Below are positions 1-6,727 of a stretch of DNA of 12,773 bases, in pieces. The stretch spans positions 1-12,773 of the forward strand of contig CAJKLB010000052.1 of the NCBI GenBank assembly GCA_905200615.1, in the 5' to 3' direction. Positions within the stretch are counted from its first letter, which is position 1. Every line of letters starts with the position of its first letter. The position numbers and the translations under genes are program-made. This stretch comes from an uncultured Selenomonadales bacterium. GTDB lineage: Bacteria > Bacillota > Clostridia > Christensenellales > QALW01. The notes under the pieces are model-generated. The model saw nothing but the letters and a program-made list of their open reading frames with translations, made no database searches and was not told the origin of the DNA.

Positions 1-10
1 TAAAATTTTT

Positions 11-40
11 AACCCTGAATCTCGCTTGAAATCCAGGGTT
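11..40. other. Stem-loop, 10-bp arms
   Basis: Arms 11-20 (AACCCTGAAT) and 31-40 (ATCCAGGGTT) pair over 10 positions with one A-C mismatch around a 10-nt loop. Leftward of it the minus strand reads AAAAATTTTA, a weak U-tract, so it could end leftward transcripts. It lies at the window edge and no gene to the left is visible. Confidence 0.4.
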
Positions 41-52
41 ATTCGACAGACT

Positions 53-78
53 GAGAGCCTTGATTTATCAAGGCTCTT
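53..78. other. Perfect 11-bp stem-loop
   Basis: AGAGCCTTGAT (54-64) pairs perfectly with ATCAAGGCTCT (67-77) around a 2-nt loop; 53/78 adds a G-U pair. No T-tract follows on either strand. It sits 9 nt beyond the stop of the minus-strand small membrane ORF (stop 87-89), where a terminator or 3'-stabilising hairpin would be expected. Confidence 0.5.
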
Positions 79-86
79 CAACATTT

Positions 87-231
87 TCAAAGCAAATTTT
101 CAGCATAGATTTTATAGATACCAAACAGCAAAAATCCTATAATGACATAACTTAAACTCACAAATAGCAAAAATCACACCGAAAGACACATAGAGAGTTA
201 AAATCCATATGCCTTTTTTGCCGAAAATCAA
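87..231 (-). pseudogene. Frameshifted small two-helix membrane protein ORF
   Basis: I do not recognise this gene. On the minus strand a TTG codon at 231-229 follows a strong GGAGAGGA ribosome binding site (238-245, 6-nt spacing). It opens a 39-codon hydrophobic frame (231 to stop 112-114) that begins M-I-F-G-K-K-G-I-W-I-L-T-L-Y-V. A second frame, open from 173 to stop 87-89, encodes another hydrophobic segment ending G-I-Y-K-I-Y-A-E-N-L-L. The two frames overlap at 112-173. One extra base (or two missing bases) in the overlap would account for a single ~45-residue protein with two membrane helices. A perfect hairpin (53-78) follows the second stop. This may be a decayed gene, a sequencing error, or only the first frame may be translated. 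AT-rich DNA gives chance hydrophobic frames, so confidence is moderate. Confidence 0.4.
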
Positions 232-282
232 TGATTATCCTCTCCGTTGCCATACAATAATTAAATATTAACACATAATTTC

Positions 283-329
283 AAAGCCTTCAGTTTTTGA
301 TTATCACAGCAAAAACTGAAGGCTTTTTT
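283..329 (+). terminator. Strong intrinsic terminator, 17-bp stem
   Basis: AAAGCCTTCAGTTTTTG (283-299) pairs perfectly with 310-326 around a 10-nt loop, and the T run 324-329 completes a plus-strand terminator. No plus-strand gene is visible upstream. It ends only 7 nt before the RBS (336-340) of the small ORF at 347, so it may be a leader terminator for that ORF rather than the end of another gene. Confidence 0.75.
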
Positions 330-346
330 ATTGAAAGGAAAAAATT

Positions 347-501
347 ATGTATTTTTCAGAAACACCTCCTCTACGAGAAATTAAGAAGGCCATGAAAATG
401 ATTTCGAATTTTATTTCAAAAGAGAACACGGCGTAGTAATTCTCTGCAAACATGAATTTGCCGAAAAGAATTGTATTGGTTTCTCTCAAAAGAAATACTG
501 A
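347..501 (+). pseudogene. Small ORF broken by an apparent one-base deletion
   Basis: Unknown function. ATG 347 follows AGGAA (336-340) with 6-nt spacing and runs 29 codons to TAG (434-436), starting M-Y-F-S-E-T-P-P-L-R-E-I-K-K. The next frame, open from 385 to TGA 499-501, continues with a protein-like sequence: D-F-E-F-Y-F-K-R-E-H-G-V-V-I-L-C-K-H, ending G-F-S-Q-K-K-Y. Adding one A to the AAAA run at 395-398 joins both frames into a continuous 51-residue polar protein. This is what a single homopolymer deletion would produce, whether a true mutation, a sequencing error or slippage. The ORF converges on the XRE gene and follows a strong terminator by 17 nt. No domain recognised. Confidence 0.45.
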
Positions 502-502
502 A

Positions 503-550
503 AAGAAGCATGCCTCAGATACGAAGTTCCTGCCTTCATCTATGCTTCTT
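503..550. terminator. Convergent hairpin between small ORF and XRE gene
   Basis: AAGAAGCAT (503-511) and ATGCTTCTT (542-550) form a perfect 9-bp stem around the XRE stop codon (536-538). On the minus strand the stem runs into TTTTCAG; T-tracts are weak on both sides. Its place between convergent reading frames fits a bidirectional terminator. Confidence 0.4.
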
Positions 551-901
551 ATTAAACTCTATTAAAATTTTATTCAAAAGAGTTTGTTGAAAGTTGCTAA
601 GCCCTGGGAAGGTTGTTTTCTCACCTTGAAATTCATGAATCAGCGCATGAATTATTTCTTTTTGACTGTCAGAAAGGCCCTCAATGGAAACCATTTCATT
701 TTTATCAATACCCACAAGGTAATCGAGTGAAACATTAAAAATAACCGCTATTTCTGTAAGGACTTCCAACGGCGGAATCCTGACATTATTTTCATAAGCA
801 CAAATAACAGATTTGCTGCGATTGAGCATTTTACCTAATGCCGCTTGCGACATATTGTGACTTATTCGCAGTTGCTGTAGCCGTAAACCGAAATCAAACA
901 T
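536..901 (-). CDS. XRE-family helix-turn-helix transcriptional regulator
   Basis: A 121-residue DNA-binding protein of the Cro/C1 (HTH_3) type. Residues 6-64 are a complete five-helix XRE domain: L-R-I-S-H-N-M-S-Q-A-A-L-G (helices 1-2), a recognition helix around S29-Y36, and the characteristic ending F-N-V-S-L-D-Y-L-V-G. Residues 65-121 are a short polar, partly helical tail, perhaps for dimerisation, without a recognisable sensor domain. The ATG at 901 follows AGGA with 6-nt spacing. It is divergent from the 84-aa gene at 1052 with 150 bp between, so it probably binds there and may control itself and that gene. Such small regulators are frequent in prophage, conjugative and toxin-antitoxin loci. 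No phage or conjugation gene is visible here, so its target is unknown. Confidence 0.9.
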   Translation of the reverse strand: MFDFGLRLQQLRISHNMSQAALGKMLNRSKSVICAYENNVRIPPLEVLTEIAVIFNVSLDYLVGIDKNEMVSIEGLSDSQKEIIHALIHEFQGEKTTFPGLSNFQQTLLNKILIEFNKKHR

Positions 902-951
902 TATCTATCCTATACCCCCTAATGTTTTATTTCAGTAATATTTTATCTTAC

Positions 952-980
952 TTGTGTTTTGAATAAGTGTACTGTATAAT
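952..980 (+). promoter_or_regulatory. Sigma-A-type promoter for the 84-aa gene
   Basis: TTGTGT (952-957), a 17-nt spacer and a perfect TATAAT (975-980) lie 72 nt before the start at 1052. The site is in the shared region with the divergent XRE gene, a natural place for that regulator to act. Confidence 0.6.
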
Positions 981-1051
981 AGTAGTGTTCCGTTATAGTG
1001 CATAATCAATGTATATAAGTTTCAATTTTCAAAACAAAAGGTGTATGAAGA

Positions 1052-1306
1052 ATGTTCAAACAAAAACAAATCAAAAAAGTTATGAAGTTACTTAAAGAAA
1101 AAGGCTATGAAATAAGTAAGAGTATTGACCGTCGGGTACGAAGATATGAATATGAGAAAAGTACGGAAATCCGTTTAGAAGAAGACAAAGTCATCATTAC
1201 AACTGAAATAAAAATAAAAGGTGTTTATAACACCCTTATTATTCATCCCGATGGAACTTCAAAACTGGAATTTAATATTATCCAAACCAATTTTCAAATA
1301 GACTGA
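1052..1306 (+). CDS. Hypothetical 84-aa protein
   Basis: I do not recognise the family. The ATG at 1052 has a good AAAGGTG ribosome binding site (1037-1043, 8-nt spacing) and a consensus promoter upstream, so it is probably a real gene. The protein is highly charged: a lysine/arginine-rich N-terminal half predicted helical (residues 1-30) is followed by alternating polar and hydrophobic stretches that look like beta strands (about 42-58 and 60-78, including the D-G-T turn). It has no cysteines, signal peptide or membrane helix, so it is likely cytoplasmic. It is divergent from an XRE regulator, the layout of a regulator and its controlled small gene. A toxin-antitoxin or immunity role cannot be shown from sequence. 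No clear terminator follows. Confidence 0.65.
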   Translation: MFKQKQIKKVMKLLKEKGYEISKSIDRRVRRYEYEKSTEIRLEEDKVIITTEIKIKGVYNTLIIHPDGTSKLEFNIIQTNFQID

Positions 1307-1430
1307 TTTGAGCTTAATAATCTTAATTTTCTTATTTATCAGATAAGAGAGCTTGGACATATACCTACTATTTTATCGGACACAAAAAATCCAGGACACA
1401 CTGGAACTTCGGAGAAAAGTTTGAAAAACC

Positions 1431-1856
1431 ATGGTTTCGCTATGGTTGCTGGAAGCTTCCGGCTGTATTGCAGATGAGCAAGCCGTGATTGCAATAAAGA
1501 AAATATGGGAGCTTGAAAAAATCGTATATGACAGTGCTGTCACTCCGGATGGATGGGGTGCTGCAAGGCTGCATTTGGACATGGCAAAATTATATGCCAG
1601 GCTAAATAACAAGGAAGAAGCTATTAAGTATCTGAAAATCGCAGCAGAAAAGGCCAAAGTATTTGATAGGCGTCCGGAAGAGCAAACTTTTTCGAGTATG
1701 CTTCTGGGAAATATTATCTCAAGAAAAATTGATTTTGAAACAGCTGACACGAGAATGCTTTGCGAGATTATGCGTGATAAATGGCTGTCATGTTCGGAGT
1801 TTGATAAAATTCATGATACCAATGAGTTTAAAGAAATCATCAACATTCTATATTGA
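1431..1856 (+). pseudogene. C-terminal remnant of an XRE/TPR-type regulator
   Basis: The 141 residues look like the helical-repeat C-terminal half of the clostridial regulators that carry an N-terminal XRE domain and a TPR-like sensor. A TPR-like pair of helices is visible (about residues 44-75, A-R-L-H-L-D-M-A-K-L-Y-A-R-L-N-N-K-E-E-A-I-K-Y-L). It is followed by the family's usual sequence F-D-R-R-P-E-E and a last helix F-D-K-I-H-D-T-N-E-F-K-E-I. The DNA-binding domain is missing. The frame has an in-frame TGA at 1422-1424, nine bases before the ATG, and no ribosome binding site at proper spacing. The other frames upstream contain no HTH. It is best read as a 5'-truncated pseudogene; a stand-alone TPR protein started elsewhere is less likely. 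Confidence 0.55.
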
Positions 1857-2178
1857 CTGACGAGAGTTTAAAAAGCATCCCCGCAAAAATGCTGATTCCG
1901 GCTTAAGCAAGGAAAAATCTACCTTTTCATCTTGTAAATCGGTTTGAAATATAGTTTTGCTTTTTACAAAATCTCCGTAGCATACCGATAATCAGAAAAC
2001 ATAAAGATTTTACTATGGAGCAACATATAAGATTTTCCCTGTTTTCCAAAGCCCCTCCTCTATTTTAAATCCCGCGAAAAGAAAACAGCCGCGTAAATAA
2101 TTTCATCTGATATGCTGTTCCGTACAGAAAGATCAATTACTCATCCAAAGCCATAAAAGCAGGTATCTTCTTTCTCAT
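1857..2178. other. Intergenic, no gene seen
   Basis: No reading frame with a credible start and RBS. The only structure noted is an imperfect inverted repeat CTCCGTAG (1973-1980) / CTATGGAG (2013-2020) and a short AGCAT/ATGCT pair near 1875-1893. It may hold further decayed remnants of the preceding pseudogene region. Confidence 0.4.
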
Positions 2179-2231
2179 AAAAAACATGTGCCTCCGAAAG
2201 CATGAAACTTTTAGGGGCACACCATTTTTTT
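2179..2231. terminator. Bidirectional intrinsic terminator
   Basis: TGTGCCTCC (2187-2195) pairs with GGGGCACA (2214-2221) with a one-base bulge. A six-A run (2179-2184) gives the minus-strand U-tract, and seven Ts (2225-2231) give the plus-strand one. On the minus strand it ends the LRR gene, overlapping its stop codon. On the plus strand it would end rightward transcripts from the pseudogene region. Confidence 0.75.
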
Positions 2232-3336
2232 ATGGATACTTTTCAGGAAAGAGAAATCCCAACCAATACTCGTCATGCTCCGGATCATTTTTGCAGCCGT
2301 AAACCTCTCGGTCAAACCAGTTTTTATATTCATCGGTCAAATGAAAATTATCAAATACGTTAAGATATTTAAGATTTTTAAGATTTTTTATTTCTTTGGG
2401 CAGGCTCGTAAGATTCCACCCAAACAGATCAAGTCGTTCAAGTTTGACTAAGCTGCAGACCTCTTGGGGCAAAACATCGATACGGTTTGATCCCGCATTA
2501 AAAATTCTAAGCTGCTTAAGATTTTCTATACCGCCGAAAAGACTGCGAATTTCAAGATCACTGATATCCAGAAACTCAAGGCGAGTCAGCTTTCCCAATG
2601 AAGCGGGCAGGCTATCTATTTTATTTCCATGCACATCAAGATACTTTAATTGAGTGCAATTGCCCAACTCTTCGGGTATAGATGTAATACGGGTGTTGTC
2701 AATCACAAGCACTTCCAGCTCGGTGCAGTTCCCGATTTCTCGGGGAAGCTCCCTTAGCTCCGTAAGATCCGCCCTTAAAAATTCAAGCTTTGTAAGTTTA
2801 CCGATTTCCGGCGTTATTCTTTGCAAATTATAATCTTTAAGTAGATTGATCGATCGAATATTGACGCACTTTCCAAATTCATCCGGAAGCTCCTCTATAT
2901 TATTTTTCGCAGAGGAAAATCCGGTTATTCCTGTCAAATATCCGATTCCCTCAATACTTTTGATCACACCCGGACCTATATTGATAACGCCGTCATATGC
3001 GGCAAGTTCTTCAAAGGTTACGGGATCCGACACACTTTTCCCGAAAATTTCAGCAATATAATAAGAGAAATGAGGATCGCCAAACAAATTGCTGATCGCC
3101 ATTGGGTCATCTGTTTCCGGATGTTTCAACTCTTCGTCAAAAGGATCATAAACTTCATCTTCTTCATATAACGGCTGTAAATCTTCCTTGCTTTTATCTA
3201 CCGATACTGTTTCTTCTTCCGTGCCTACTTGAAAAGAATTATCCGTATCCTCGTCCGTTATATTCCGGATTTCCGTTTTTCCGCAAGCGGAAAGCAATAC
3301 GCATAGCAATACTAAAAACACCGCTGCTTTTTTCAT
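2230..3336 (-). CDS. Leucine-rich-repeat lipoprotein
   Basis: A 368-residue exported lipoprotein. Residues 1-18 are a lipoprotein signal peptide with lipobox L-S-A-C, so C18 should be lipid-anchored outside the membrane. Residues 19-75 are a strongly acidic linker. From about 130 the protein is leucine-rich repeats. Seven consecutive repeats of exactly 23 residues occupy 181-341, with pattern (L/C)-x-x-L-x-x-L-x-(V/I/A)-x-x-x-x-(I/L)-x-x-(L/I)-P-x-x-(I/L)-x-x. A less regular 24-residue unit (157-180) and one partial unit precede them. The final repeat loses the L-P turn and leads into an aromatic tail containing one Cys. LRR solenoids are protein-binding surfaces; the ligand is unknown. The ATG at 3336 has AGAAGG upstream. 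No LPxTG or repeat-flanking catalytic domain is present. It is transcribed alone, ending in the terminator at 2179-2231. Confidence 0.9.
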   Translation of the reverse strand: MKKAAVFLVLLCVLLSACGKTEIRNITDEDTDNSFQVGTEEETVSVDKSKEDLQPLYEEDEVYDPFDEELKHPETDDPMAISNLFGDPHFSYYIAEIFGKSVSDPVTFEELAAYDGVINIGPGVIKSIEGIGYLTGITGFSSAKNNIEELPDEFGKCVNIRSINLLKDYNLQRITPEIGKLTKLEFLRADLTELRELPREIGNCTELEVLVIDNTRITSIPEELGNCTQLKYLDVHGNKIDSLPASLGKLTRLEFLDISDLEIRSLFGGIENLKQLRIFNAGSNRIDVLPQEVCSLVKLERLDLFGWNLTSLPKEIKNLKNLKYLNVFDNFHLTDEYKNWFDREVYGCKNDPEHDEYWLGFLFPEKYP

Positions 3337-3552
3337 TTCCAGCGCCTTCTTTCATCTTTTACTCCTTCTTTTGTATCTTGAAAACAAAATATTGACAAAA
3401 ACAATACGATATAACGCCTTATGCAGTACCGATACTCTCTCCCGCGAAAAATATAATCTATTTTTCAATTTTTTAAGCACGGCAAGCCGCATACAAAAAC
3501 TTTAAAAGCCTTTCCGGTAACAATCTAAAAAAGCAAAAGCCTAAGCCGTAAT

Positions 3553-4977
3553 TTATTTTATTTCAGGAGAAACATATTGATCCAGCGGCTGCCCGGAAGC
3601 GTCAAAAACAGCAGGTTCGGGGAAACTCGTAAAACAATATCGCACCTGTACAGGATTTTCTATCCCCCAAACAATAATCGTATTGCCTTCTAAAACCGCT
3701 TGCGCTTTCACAAAGCTTTTTCCGTTTTCACGAATTTCAAAACAATCCTCCAGCGCTCCTTTTACGGTCAGATCCCCTTCGGCAGAAACCGTTAAAAGCA
3801 TTTTTCCGTCGCTGATTTTACAATCAATAATCTCCGGCCCCGTATAAAGATTTTCACCGTAGAAAGCATTGCGGCCGACAACCGCGCATCGAAGCGCCAC
3901 AATTTCCTTATCGGTAGGATGTAAATCCGTTCGGTCTCCCGTATCAATGGTACAGCACATCCAAACATTTTCAAGCGCGTCGGCCGCTTTTTTCTGTGCC
4001 TGCCGAATCTCTGCCCAGCGAGTCGGCTCTTCTTTTACTTCGTACCGGGGCAATTCAATTACAAGAAACGGTAAGCCGCTGTCTTCAAACGCCCTGCGCC
4101 ATCCGCAGATCACACCGGAGAGCAGCTCTTCTTGCTTTTGCGTCTGGTTTTCACCCTGATACCAAAGCACGCCTTTAAAAGCATAATCCGCCAACGGCGC
4201 GATCATGCCGTTATAGCATTTGCTGGGTTCGCTTGTATTGGGATAATTTTCGGCGTTGATATACGGAATATCCGAAATAGCCGATGCTTCTTCTTCCGGG
4301 AGCCAAGTACTTGTCATCGTTCCGCCTAAAGAAGCACAAACAGCCGCTACGGGAACCTTTTCTTTTTTTTGCATCGCATCGGCAAAAATAGCGCCGATAG
4401 CCGAAAAATTTTTATTTGCCGCCGCATTGCCTGTCACCCATTCGCCTTGAACTTTTTTCTGCGGCGTATCAGCAAATTGTTGACCTACCGTAAAAAGATG
4501 TACCTCTTCGTTACTATATTTTACAGCAAGCCCTATGTCGCAGCCGCCTAAAGTCATACTCATATTAGACTGGCCTCCCAGCAGGAAGACATCACCTACA
4601 AACACCTTTTCAAATGTTTTTCCGTAAGTTTCCGTACGCACCGTCAGGCGGTAAGGGCCGCCGGCCTCAATATCAGGAATTTCTATGCTAAACTTTCCGT
4701 TTTCCGCTTTTCCCCAATAAGTTTTTTCATTAAAAATAACGGCCACGTCGGTATCCTGCGCGACAGTTCCCGTAATTTTCACCTTCCCCCGCTGAAGAAC
4801 CATTCCTTCCCCATACAGTGCGGGCAGAACCATCTCTTCACTTTCGGAAAAAGAGGTACGCAAATCAAAGGCCTGTGCGGAAGCGGAAGAATTGTTTGTA
4901 TTTTCCAAGCCAGACGCACAGCCGGTAAAGAGAAGCGCCGTCATCAAAGAAAGTGTTCCCATCATCTTTCCATACAT
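3553..4977 (-). CDS. Sialate O-acetylesterase-like SGNH lipoprotein
   Basis: The 474-residue lipoprotein should start at ATG 4977, which follows an AAGGGG ribosome binding site. The open frame runs further upstream to 5067 but without an RBS and without placing a signal peptide first. Residues 1-20 form a lipoprotein signal with lipobox L-F-T-G-C (C20). Residues about 45-120 are a beta-sandwich-like domain, as in sialate O-acetylesterases. The SGNH hydrolase core follows: G-G-Q-S-N-M (nucleophile S137), an oxyanion G-G-T (218-220), L-W-Y-Q-G-E-N (271-277) and the acid/base pair D-L-H-P (D351, H353). The family removes acetyl esters from sialic acid or related sugars. A cell-surface esterase acting on host mucin glycans or other acetylated polysaccharide is the likely role; substrate is inferred. 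No sialidase or sugar transporter lies nearby. Confidence 0.87.
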   Translation of the reverse strand: MYGKMMGTLSLMTALLFTGCASGLENTNNSSASAQAFDLRTSFSESEEMVLPALYGEGMVLQRGKVKITGTVAQDTDVAVIFNEKTYWGKAENGKFSIEIPDIEAGGPYRLTVRTETYGKTFEKVFVGDVFLLGGQSNMSMTLGGCDIGLAVKYSNEEVHLFTVGQQFADTPQKKVQGEWVTGNAAANKNFSAIGAIFADAMQKKEKVPVAAVCASLGGTMTSTWLPEEEASAISDIPYINAENYPNTSEPSKCYNGMIAPLADYAFKGVLWYQGENQTQKQEELLSGVICGWRRAFEDSGLPFLVIELPRYEVKEEPTRWAEIRQAQKKAADALENVWMCCTIDTGDRTDLHPTDKEIVALRCAVVGRNAFYGENLYTGPEIIDCKISDGKMLLTVSAEGDLTVKGALEDCFEIRENGKSFVKAQAVLEGNTIIVWGIENPVQVRYCFTSFPEPAVFDASGQPLDQYVSPEIK

Positions 4978-5083
4978 AAAAAAACCCCTTTTCTTATAAC
5001 TGCTTTTATTATAAAATAACCGTCCATCAAAAGTCAATACAGCAAAAAACATAAAAACTACCGGCACAAAAATTTTCCATACT

Positions 5084-5126
5084 AAAAAAAGCGGTGTTCA
5101 CCGAACCGCTCGGCACACCGCTTTTT
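5084..5126 (-). terminator. Intrinsic terminator after the zinc-ribbon gene
   Basis: GCGGTGT (5091-5097) pairs with ACACCGC (5115-5121), with an inner CCGA/TCGG helix (5101-5104/5110-5113). The seven-A run 5084-5090 gives the minus-strand U-tract, and TTTTT (5122-5126) lets it also work rightward. It separates the zinc-ribbon gene from the esterase gene. Confidence 0.8.
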
Positions 5127-5154
5127 ATAACTTTATTCGCTTTGCTTATTGATG

Positions 5155-5505
5155 CTATTCTTCTTCAAGCTCATCCTTTTCTTCTTCCTCGTTTTCCATT
5201 TCCGCCATAGCGTCCAGAGAATCGTCTACGGTATCAGGCAGCATATCTTCGCCGTCGTCAAACACTTCAAGAGCGTCCTCATCCTTTTCTTCATGTTTCA
5301 TATGTTCAAGACGGCAGGCATAACAGATCTCTTCGCCCTCTTCCAGATAATTTTCACCGCATTCGGGACAAAGCTTATATTCCTCCTCCAGATCAAGCTC
5401 CGGCTGACCTTGGATCTTTCCCATATCAACCAGACAAACTTTGCAGTATTGTTCCGTTTCTTCATTTATATAATTAAGCATGCATCTGGGACACTTTACA
5501 TACAT
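5155..5505 (-). CDS. Double zinc-ribbon protein with acidic tail
   Basis: A small cytoplasmic protein of unknown function. I start it at ATG 5505 (116 residues) because GAGGTGA (5511-5517) is a good ribosome binding site 5 nt before it; a GTG at 5514 in the same frame overlaps that site. Eight cysteines form two four-cysteine sets: C5-x2-C8 with C21-x2-C24, and C46-x2-C49 with C61-x2-C64. Each is a typical zinc-ribbon or treble-clef knuckle pair. Residues 65-116 are extremely acidic, ending in runs of glutamate, probably disordered and able to mimic nucleic acid or bind basic partners. It lies 3' of spo0A in the same orientation, but a terminator separates them. Comparable acidic zinc-ribbon proteins are common in Clostridia and mostly uncharacterised. 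Confidence 0.8.
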   Translation of the reverse strand: MYVKCPRCMLNYINEETEQYCKVCLVDMGKIQGQPELDLEEEYKLCPECGENYLEEGEEICYACRLEHMKHEEKDEDALEVFDDGEDMLPDTVDDSLDAMAEMENEEEEKDELEEE

Positions 5506-5689
5506 AAAAATCACCTCGGCTTATAATTTTGGCTACATTATATTTGATTTCATATAAAAAATCAAGCAAAATTTTTATCACTTTTATAATGTATTATTTT
5601 CACATATTTCCTGTTCCTATACCATGGAAATTTTTTGAAAAAACTTTCTAAATACTGCGTTTTTTCTTTTCTGCTGCCGAAAAACCGGC

Positions 5690-5722
5690 AAAAAAAAAGG
5701 GCAACTGTATTTCAAGCCGCCC
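5690..5722 (-). terminator. Intrinsic terminator of spo0A
   Basis: On the minus strand GGGC (5722-5719) pairs with GCCC (5702-5699), extended by weaker inner pairs. It is followed by a run of nine Ts (A run 5690-5698 on the plus strand). It lies 77 nt past the spo0A stop. Confidence 0.7.
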
Positions 5723-5798
5723 TGCAAACCGCGCCCCGGCAAAAGAAGAGCTCGGTCGGAAGCCTCCGCTTTTGCGTTAAAGCGCCGCCTGTCTCTCT

Positions 5799-6581
5799 TT
5801 AGGCTGATTTTTCTATAATCAGCTTGTCCGCGATCAACGCGATAAATTCACCGTTGGTAGGTTTATCATTTTTATTATATACATTATAACCGAATACCTG
5901 GTTGATATTATCAATACGGCCTCTTGTCCAAGCCACCTCTATCGCATGGCGGATAGCCCGTTCTACTTTGCTGGGACTGGTATTAAACCGCTTGGCGATA
6001 CCCGGATACAGTTCTTTGGTAATGCGGTTGATAATATCAGGGTTTTCCACTACCATTTTAATCGCTTCGCGCAAAAAATGATATCCCTTGATATGCGCGG
6101 GAATTCCTATCGTAATAAATACGCTGCTGATTTTTTCATCAATCGAACGCGTTTCCGCGGCGGAAGCCGGCGCCAGCGTATGAGATCGTGCCGGCATCAT
6201 TCCTTTGCTCATGGCAATTAAATCGCGAATTCGATTTTTAATATTATCACATTCAAAAGGCTTGGCTATGTAATATTTTACGCCCATCTCCAATGCGCGC
6301 ATAATAAAGTTTTCCTGTGAAAGCGCGGAAATAACAATGATATTCGGCATACAGTCATGCTCGTTCAGATATTCAATAACGCCGAACCCATCCAGCTGCG
6401 GCATAATGATGTCCAACAGCACAATATCCGGTTTAAAACGGTTAATCATATCTATCGCCGTTATTCCGTTAGCAGCAGTGCCTACAAGGTTTACATCGTC
6501 CATTCCTGCCAGCATAGCGCTGAGCTGCGTGCGTACTTCCGCGGTATCGTCCACAATCAATATCTTTGTTTTCTCGTCCAT
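5799..6581 (-). CDS. spo0A: Stage 0 sporulation protein A, response regulator
   Basis: Master regulator of sporulation entry. Residues 1-125 are a receiver domain with acidic pocket D11/D12, phospho-acceptor D57 (I-V-L-L-D-I-I-M-P), switch S85 and conserved K107 (A-K-P-F). A linker (126-146) leads to the Spo0A-specific C-terminal DNA-binding domain. There the recognition helix region S-P-S-K-V-E-R-A-I-R-H-A-I-E-V-A-W (202-218) and the end N-G-E-F-I-A-L-I-A-D-K-L are essentially the family standard. At 260 residues the length is normal. The ATG at 6581 follows AAAGGAG (6590-6596). Candidate 0A boxes and a TATAAT lie upstream, consistent with autoregulation. The usual clostridial neighbour spoIVB is not immediately upstream; instead there are about 770 bp without an obvious gene. 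Phosphorylation in clostridia is by orphan kinases, none in this window. Confidence 0.98.
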   Translation of the reverse strand: MDEKTKILIVDDTAEVRTQLSAMLAGMDDVNLVGTAANGITAIDMINRFKPDIVLLDIIMPQLDGFGVIEYLNEHDCMPNIIVISALSQENFIMRALEMGVKYYIAKPFECDNIKNRIRDLIAMSKGMMPARSHTLAPASAAETRSIDEKISSVFITIGIPAHIKGYHFLREAIKMVVENPDIINRITKELYPGIAKRFNTSPSKVERAIRHAIEVAWTRGRIDNINQVFGYNVYNKNDKPTNGEFIALIADKLIIEKSA

Positions 6582-6698
6582 AGCAAATTCTCCTTTGCAT
6601 CCGTCAGAACATCAATTTACGACGGCGTTATTTTTTTTACTCTCATATCTTACCATTTACGGCACAAAAAATCAACCATTTTATGTAATAAGTTCCAG

Positions 6699-6727
6699 AT
6701 TATACTCAAAAAATCGTACGACAGAAT
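6699..6727 (-). promoter_or_regulatory. Candidate spo0A promoter with overlapping 0A-like box
   Basis: On the minus strand a perfect TATAAT (6704-6699) is preceded at 17 nt by a weak -35 (ATTCTG, 6727-6722). TGTCGTA (6723-6717), one base from the Spo0A box TGTCGAA, overlaps the -35/spacer boundary, where Spo0A~P commonly activates promoters. The start would be about 110 nt from the spo0A ATG. Confidence 0.45.

Noticed and set aside
42..48. TTCGACA, the reverse complement of the Spo0A box
   Set aside because: It lies between two hairpins with no promoter or gene start in reach; a single 7-mer match is expected by chance.
958..980. TTGAAT as -35 for the TATAAT at 975-980
   Set aside because: The spacer would be about 11 nt; TTGTGT at 952-957 gives a proper 17-nt spacer.
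1373..1750. 125-aa minus-strand open frame
   Set aside because: It is antisense to the TPR-like remnant, has Ser/Phe-rich shadow composition and no family resemblance.
4978..5067. Upstream extension of the esterase frame to 5067
   Set aside because: It would bury the lipoprotein signal peptide inside the chain and has no RBS; ATG 4977 has AAGGGG.
5149..5526. 125-aa plus-strand open frame rich in Phe and Leu
   Set aside because: It is the complement of the acidic zinc-ribbon gene; Glu codons read backwards give Phe/Leu, so the apparent membrane protein is a shadow.
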